Assembly: GCF_030015065.1 (NCBI RefSeq)
Contig: NZ_JAIVFN010000016.1
Coordinates: forward strand, 1-50,746
Direction of reading: 5' to 3'
Origin: Xanthobacter autotrophicus
GTDB taxonomy: Bacteria > Pseudomonadota > Alphaproteobacteria > Rhizobiales > Xanthobacteraceae
Length of the DNA stretch: 50,746 nt
Shown: positions 45,293 through 50,746 of the stretch, piece after piece
Layout of the letters: each line of letters opens with the position of its first letter
How positions within the stretch are numbered: position 1 is the first letter of the stretch
The notes under the pieces: model-generated
Database searches by the model: none
What the model was told of the DNA's origin: nothing
What the model saw: the letters and a program-made list of their open reading frames with translations, nothing else
Position numbers and translations under genes: made by a program

Positions 45293-46396
45293 GTGCTGAT
45301 CGACGACATCGTGGAGACCAATCCAGTGCGCAGCCGCACGCCCGCCGCCATCGCCAAGGGCCTCGCCTTCGATGCTGTTGAACTTTCCTATGGCGGCGTG
45401 CCGGCGGTGAAGGGCGTGAGCCTCGCCGTGAAGCCGGGGGAGGTGCTGTGCCTGCTCGGCCAGTCGGGGTGCGGCAAGACCTCGCTGCTGCGCCTTGCCG
45501 CCGGCATCGAGCGGCCGGACCGGGGCCGCATCCTCATCGACGGCGAGCCCGTGGCCGGGCAGGGGCCTTTCGTGCCGCCGGAGCGGCGGGGCGTGGGACT
45601 GGTGTTCCAGGACTATGCTCTGTTTCCCCACCTGACCAATCTGGAGAACGTGCTGTTCGGCCTCGGCGCCCTGAAGCGGGCGGATGCGGAGCACGAAGCG
45701 CGCCTCGCGCTCGCCCGCGTGGACCTCGCCGACCTCGCCGACGCCTATCCCCACGAATTGTCCGGCGGCCAGCAGCAGCGCATCGCGCTGGCCCGCGCCA
45801 TGGCGCCGCGTCCGGGCATCCTGTTGCTCGACGAGCCGTTCTCCGGCCTCGACAAGCGCCTGCGCGACCAGGTCCGCGCCGACACGCTGGCGGTGCTGCG
45901 CGACGCGAAGGCCACCGCCATCATCGTCACCCACGATCCGGAAGAGGCCATGCGGCTCGCCGACCGCATCGCGCTGCTGCGCAAGGGCGAGATGGTGCAG
46001 CTCGGCGCGCCGGCGGAGCTTTACCGCCGGCCGGCGGATCTCGGCGTCGCGCGCTTCTTCTGCGAGCTGAACGAGATCGAGGCAATGGCGCAGGACGGGC
46101 AGGTGGAGACGCCGCTGGGCCGTTTCCCGGCGCCGCCGGACATGAAGGACGGCACCGTCGTGGTCGCCATACGCCCGCAGGGCATCGCGCTCGCGCCCGC
46201 GGGCCGCGGCATTCCGGGCCGGATGGTGGAGCGGCGCTTCCTGGGCGAGCTCGATCTCGTGGAAGTGATCGTGGACGGCCTGGAGCGTCCGCTCGTGATC
46301 CGCCTGAGGGATGCTGGCCCGGCGCAGAAGGGCGACGAGGTGGGGCTTGTGGTCGATCCCGGCGACGTCCTTGTTTTCGCCGCGGGCGGGGCCTAG
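45293..46396 (+). CDS. ABC transporter ATP-binding protein (FbpC/PotA-like)
   Basis: A 367-residue ATPase of an importer of the iron/thiamine/putrescine type. Walker A is GQSGCGKTS, the Q-loop LVFQDYALFPHLTNLENVLF, the signature LSGGQQQRIALARAM, Walker B ILLLDEPFSGLDKRLRD, the H-loop IVTHDPEEAMRLADRI. A C-terminal TOBE-like domain follows (FPAPPDMKDGTVVVAIRPQG). The start is a GTG at 45293 after AAAGGAAGAG. No permease or binding protein lies beside it, so its transporter is encoded elsewhere or it serves a shared permease. Its position between scpB and tatA interrupts an arrangement that is normally direct. Substrate assignment is not possible. Confidence 0.9.
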   Translation: MLIDDIVETNPVRSRTPAAIAKGLAFDAVELSYGGVPAVKGVSLAVKPGEVLCLLGQSGCGKTSLLRLAAGIERPDRGRILIDGEPVAGQGPFVPPERRGVGLVFQDYALFPHLTNLENVLFGLGALKRADAEHEARLALARVDLADLADAYPHELSGGQQQRIALARAMAPRPGILLLDEPFSGLDKRLRDQVRADTLAVLRDAKATAIIVTHDPEEAMRLADRIALLRKGEMVQLGAPAELYRRPADLGVARFFCELNEIEAMAQDGQVETPLGRFPAPPDMKDGTVVVAIRPQGIALAPAGRGIPGRMVERRFLGELDLVEVIVDGLERPLVIRLRDAGPAQKGDEVGLVVDPGDVLVFAAGGA

Positions 46397-46476
46397 TGTC
46401 GCCGTCCGAGAAAATCCGTGCGTGGTCTTCGTCGTAAGGGCGCCGGGGCGAGAAGAGCTTCCTTGGAGGACGTTAA

Positions 46477-46713
46477 ATGGGTTCGTTGAGCATCTGGCAC
46501 TGGATCGTGGTGCTGGCCGTGGTGCTCCTCCTGTTCGGTCGCGGCAAGATCTCCGACCTCATGGGCGACGTCGCGAAGGGCATCAAGTCCTTCAAGAAGG
46601 GCCTGGCAGAGGACGAAGAGCCCGCGAAGGCTCCTGCCGCTCCGCCGGAGGCGCCGCGCCCCCTTCCGAGCCAGACCACCAGCGCCGCCGAGGCCGAGAA
46701 GAAGCCCGTCTGA
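46477..46713 (+). CDS. tatA: Sec-independent translocase subunit TatA
   Basis: A 78-residue single-span membrane protein forming the pore of the twin-arginine translocase for folded proteins. The N-terminal segment [20 protein letters not shown] leads to the hinge FGRGKI and the amphipathic helix [20 protein letters not shown] with the family FKKG motif. A Pro/Ala/Glu tail follows. The start follows TTGGAGGACG. First of tatA-tatB-tatC. The DUF1254 protein in this window is a candidate substrate. Confidence 0.96.
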   Translation: MGSLSIWHWIVVLAVVLLLFGRGKISDLMGDVAKGIKSFKKGLAEDEEPAKAPAAPPEAPRPLPSQTTSAAEAEKKPV

Positions 46714-46776
46714 CGGCGGGCTTCCCCTTAAACCCTGGAGGAGGGCGGTGGCTCCGGCCGCCGGGTGCAGGCGCTC

Positions 46777-47292
46777 ATGTTCGAGATCGGCTGGTCCGAG
46801 CTGATGCTGATCGGCATAGTTGCGCTGATCGTCATCGGCCCAAAAGAGTTGCCTTCGGTGCTGCGCACCGTTGGCCGCACGGTCACGAAGCTGCGCCGCA
46901 TGGCCGGCGAGTTCCAGGGCCAGTTCCAGGAGGCCCTGCGCGAGGCCGACCTTGCCGACATGCGCAAGGAAATCTCGGATGTGACCGAGAGCGCGCGCTC
47001 CACCCTCGCCACCTCCGAGATGTTCGACCCGCTGCGCTCCATCCGCGAGGAGATCCGCAACACGGTGGAAGGCGGCAATCCGCCGCCGGCCGCGCCTCAG
47101 GCCCCCGCGCCCGAGGCTGCGCCCCTGCCGGAGGTTGCCGCCCCGCCCGAGGCCCTGCCGGAACCCGACCCCATGGCGGCGATCCGGGAGGAGATCCGCC
47201 GGTCGCTTGAAAAGACCACACCCGTGCCGGTCACGCTGCCGGCCGATTCCGTTTCCGCCCCCGCCGCCGGTGAGACCAAGAGCGCGTCATGA
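46777..47292 (+). CDS. tatB: Sec-independent translocase subunit TatB
   Basis: A 171-residue membrane protein that with TatC forms the twin-arginine signal receptor. It begins [20 protein letters not shown], then the hinge [15 protein letters not shown] and a long amphipathic helix ([20 protein letters not shown]). The C-terminal half is Pro/Ala-rich with a repeated [13 protein letters not shown]-like helix. The start at ATG 46777 matches the family N-terminus; a GTG at 46765 would add four residues. Neither has a close ribosome site; GGAGGAGGG lies about 20-30 bases upstream. Its stop overlaps the tatC start (ATGA). Confidence 0.94.
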   Translation: MFEIGWSELMLIGIVALIVIGPKELPSVLRTVGRTVTKLRRMAGEFQGQFQEALREADLADMRKEISDVTESARSTLATSEMFDPLRSIREEIRNTVEGGNPPPAAPQAPAPEAAPLPEVAAPPEALPEPDPMAAIREEIRRSLEKTTPVPVTLPADSVSAPAAGETKSAS

Positions 47293-48098
47293 GCGACGAG
47301 GACGACATCGACGCCTCCAAGGCCCCGCTGATAGAGCACCTGATCGAACTGCGGTCGCGGCTGATCAAGTCGCTGATCGCCTTTCTCGTGGCCTTCTTCA
47401 TCTGCTTCATGTTCGCCAAGCAGATCTACAACATCCTGCTTTGGCCCTATGAGTTTGCATCCGGCTTCGCGCCGGGCGTGAAGCTCATCTACACGGCGCC
47501 GCAGGAATTCCTGTTCACCCAGATCAAGCTCGGCATGTTCGGGGCGGCGTTCATCTCGTTCCCGGTGGTGGCGACGCAGGTCTACATGTTCGTGGCGCCG
47601 GGGCTCTACAAGCACGAGAAGAACGCCTTCCGGCCCTATCTCATCGCCACGCCCATCTGCTTCCTCATCGGCGCGGCCTTCGTCTATTTCGTCGCCATGC
47701 CGCTGGCCATGACCTACTTCCTGGGCATGCAGCAGGCCGGCGGGGACGGCAAGGCGGAGATCTCGCTGCTGCCGCGCGTGTCGGAATATCTGTCCCTCAT
47801 CACCACGCTCATCCTGGCCTTCGGCATCTGCTTCCAGCTTCCGGTGATCCTGACCCTGCTCGGGCAGATCGGGGTGGTGACGCAGGACATGCTGAAGAAG
47901 ACCCGCCGCTACGCCATCGTGGGCGTGTTCATCGCGGCGGCGGTGCTCACCCCGCCGGACGTGATCAGCCAGCTCTCCCTTGCCCTGCCGACGCTGCTTC
48001 TCTACGAGGTGTCGGTCTATCTGGTGGGCATCGTCGAGAAGCGGCGGCTGGCGGCAGAGGCGGCGCGGAACGCGGCCGACGCCGCGACAGCCGACTGA
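47289..48098 (+). CDS. tatC: Sec-independent translocase subunit TatC
   Basis: A 269-residue inner-membrane protein with six membrane segments, the primary receptor for twin-arginine signals. It has the conserved N-terminal [40 protein letters not shown] with [20 protein letters not shown], the periplasmic SEYLSLI and the C-terminal [20 protein letters not shown] with [15 protein letters not shown]. Length and topology are standard. The four-base overlap with tatB shows coupled translation. It is followed by a palindromic repeat zone before serS. Confidence 0.97.
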   Translation: MSDEDDIDASKAPLIEHLIELRSRLIKSLIAFLVAFFICFMFAKQIYNILLWPYEFASGFAPGVKLIYTAPQEFLFTQIKLGMFGAAFISFPVVATQVYMFVAPGLYKHEKNAFRPYLIATPICFLIGAAFVYFVAMPLAMTYFLGMQQAGGDGKAEISLLPRVSEYLSLITTLILAFGICFQLPVILTLLGQIGVVTQDMLKKTRRYAIVGVFIAAAVLTPPDVISQLSLALPTLLLYEVSVYLVGIVEKRRLAAEAARNAADAATAD

Positions 48099-48154
48099 CG
48101 GCGGGGCTTCCGGATCGTTGGAATTTTCTGGGCGCGCGGTGGTTCTCCCCCATG

Positions 48155-49768
<1,614 letters not shown>

Positions 49769-49796
49769 GGGTGACAGGGGCCGCCGCAGCGCGGCC

Positions 49797-49917
49797 CCCT
49801 CCCCAGCCCTCCCCCGCAAGCGGGAGAGGGAGCAACACGGCTGCCATGGAAAGCGCGGCCCCCAATGCCGGAGCGATGTAAGCCCTCTCCCGCTTGCGGG
49901 GGAGGGTTGGGAGGGGG
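49797..49917. repeat. Inverted pair of the dispersed GC-rich palindrome, copies C and D
   Basis: Copy C (core 49807-49830) and copy D (core 49883-49906) are exact reverse complements over 24 bases, and their CCCTCCCCAG / TTGGGAGGGG flanks pair too. A 52-base spacer separates them. The pair lies between serS and surE and is related to 45-70 and 7718-7742. Confidence 0.8.
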
Positions 49918-49965
49918 CGGGAGCGCACGGAAAACGGCCTGCTGGGCCGCGAAGAGGAATGGAAG

Positions 49966-50733
49966 ATGCGCATTCTGGTCACCAATGACGACGGCATCCA
50001 CGCGGCGGGCCTCGAAGCCTGCGTCCGCATCGCCCAGAGCTTCACCGACGACGTGTGGGTGGTGGCGCCGGAGTTCGACCAGTCCGGCGTCGCCCACTCA
50101 CTCTCCTTATCCGATCCGCTGCGCCTCAGGCAGATCGAGGAGCGCCGCTTTGCGGTGAAGGGCACGCCCACGGACTGCGTCATCATGGCGGTGCGCCACA
50201 TCCTGGCCGATACCCCGCCCGACCTCGTGCTCTCCGGCGTCAACCGGGGCCAGAACATCGCCGAGGACGTGAGCTATTCCGGCACGGTGGCGGGGGCCAT
50301 CGAGGGCACCATCCTCGGCATTTCCTCCATCGCTTTGTCGCAGGCCTTCGGCATCAAGACCCGCGAAAACCCCAACTACATCACCGCCGAGACCCACGCG
50401 CCGAAGATCATCCGCACCCTGCTGGGCGAGGGCATCCCGCCCGGCATCGTGATGAATGTGAACTTCCCGGACCGCGCGCCGGACGAGATCGCCGGCATCG
50501 CCGCCACTTTCCAGGGCAAGCGCGACCAGCGCCTCATGCGCATCGACGAGCGGCGCGACGGACGGGGCAATCCTTATTACTGGATCGCCTTCGAGCGCCG
50601 CATCTTCGAGACCTCCCCCGGCTCCGACCTGCGCGCGCTGGACGAAGGCCGCATCTCCGTCACCCCCCTGCGCCTCGACATGACCGACGAGCCGCAGATG
50701 ACGCGCCTCGCCCTGCTGTTCGACAGCAAGTAG
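49966..50733 (+). CDS. surE: 5'-nucleotidase SurE
   Basis: A 255-residue metal-dependent phosphatase acting on nucleoside 5'- or 3'-monophosphates, linked to stationary-phase survival. The metal site starts at MRILVTNDDGIHAAGLEACV (Asp8, Asp9). Further motifs are VVAPEFDQSGVAHSLSL, KGTPTDCVIMA, LVLSGVNRGQNIAEDVSYSG with the metal-binding Asn, and TVAGAIEGTILGISSIALSQ. The length is typical. The ATG at 49966 follows GAAGAGGAATGGAAG and matches the family N-terminus. The sequence ends 13 bases after the stop, so whether another pcm follows, as in many relatives, cannot be seen. Confidence 0.97.
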   Translation: MRILVTNDDGIHAAGLEACVRIAQSFTDDVWVVAPEFDQSGVAHSLSLSDPLRLRQIEERRFAVKGTPTDCVIMAVRHILADTPPDLVLSGVNRGQNIAEDVSYSGTVAGAIEGTILGISSIALSQAFGIKTRENPNYITAETHAPKIIRTLLGEGIPPGIVMNVNFPDRAPDEIAGIAATFQGKRDQRLMRIDERRDGRGNPYYWIAFERRIFETSPGSDLRALDEGRISVTPLRLDMTDEPQMTRLALLFDSK

Positions 50734-50746
50734 GGGCGGGCAGGGC

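Overview
The window reads as one end-to-end contig from a GC-rich alphaproteobacterium of the Hyphomicrobiales, most likely Xanthobacteraceae-like (Xanthobacter/Azorhizobium/Ancylobacter type). This rests on the gene order rpsB-tsf-pyrH-frr-uppS-cdsA-dxr-rseP-bamA-lpxD-fabZ-lpxA-lpxI-lpxB, the C-terminally extended ribosomal protein S2, the nagZ-scpA-scpB-tatABC-serS-surE block, and intergenic palindromes of a kind common in this order. The taxonomic placement is inference. No rRNA, tRNA, CRISPR array, prophage or transposase was seen. The first 43 bases carry a sequencing-library adapter, so the left edge is technical and not biological.

Layout. (1) 100-7684: a fatty-acid utilisation module. 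A minus-strand fadN-type dehydrogenase/hydratase and a thiolase are followed by a MerR-type regulator. The regulator is divergent from a FadL-type outer-membrane channel and a long-chain acyl-CoA ligase. A 15-bp motif is present at both ends of the divergent promoter region in exact inverted orientation and is a good operator candidate. (2) 7933-23108: translation factors (S2, EF-Ts, ribosome recycling factor), UMP kinase, isoprenoid and phospholipid enzymes (UppS, CdsA, Dxr), the site-2 protease RseP, BamA, and lipid A synthesis (LpxD, FabZ, LpxA, LpxI, LpxB). Together these build the envelope. (3) 23316-25427: citrate synthase and MobA on the minus strand, convergent with lpxB. (4) 25661-31243: a locus resembling the Bradyrhizobium ndvB/ndvC cyclic beta-(1,3),(1,6)-glucan genes. 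It has a GH17-GT2 fusion synthase, a small secreted protein, a GH17 membrane protein and a small membrane protein. (5) 31377-36262: glmU, glmS and a Tat-exported DUF1254 protein. (6) 36331-38897: a DUF454 membrane protein and recG on the minus strand. (7) 39019-42466: pcm, a lipoprotein alpha/beta hydrolase and a LysM/degenerate-M23 lipoprotein. (8) 42619-50733: nagZ-scpA-scpB, an orphan ABC ATPase, tatA-tatB-tatC, serS with a compositionally odd internal segment, and surE.

Most of the window is well-known housekeeping. The items most worth a second look are the putative MerR operator pair, the ndv-like glucan locus with its inverted-repeat upstream region, the 49 percent GC insert inside serS, the tandem repeats that reiterate the gltA stop codon, the strong hairpins in front of frr and tsf, and the displacement of pcm-lipoprotein-M23 from surE. 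I found no convincing wholly new multi-gene system.
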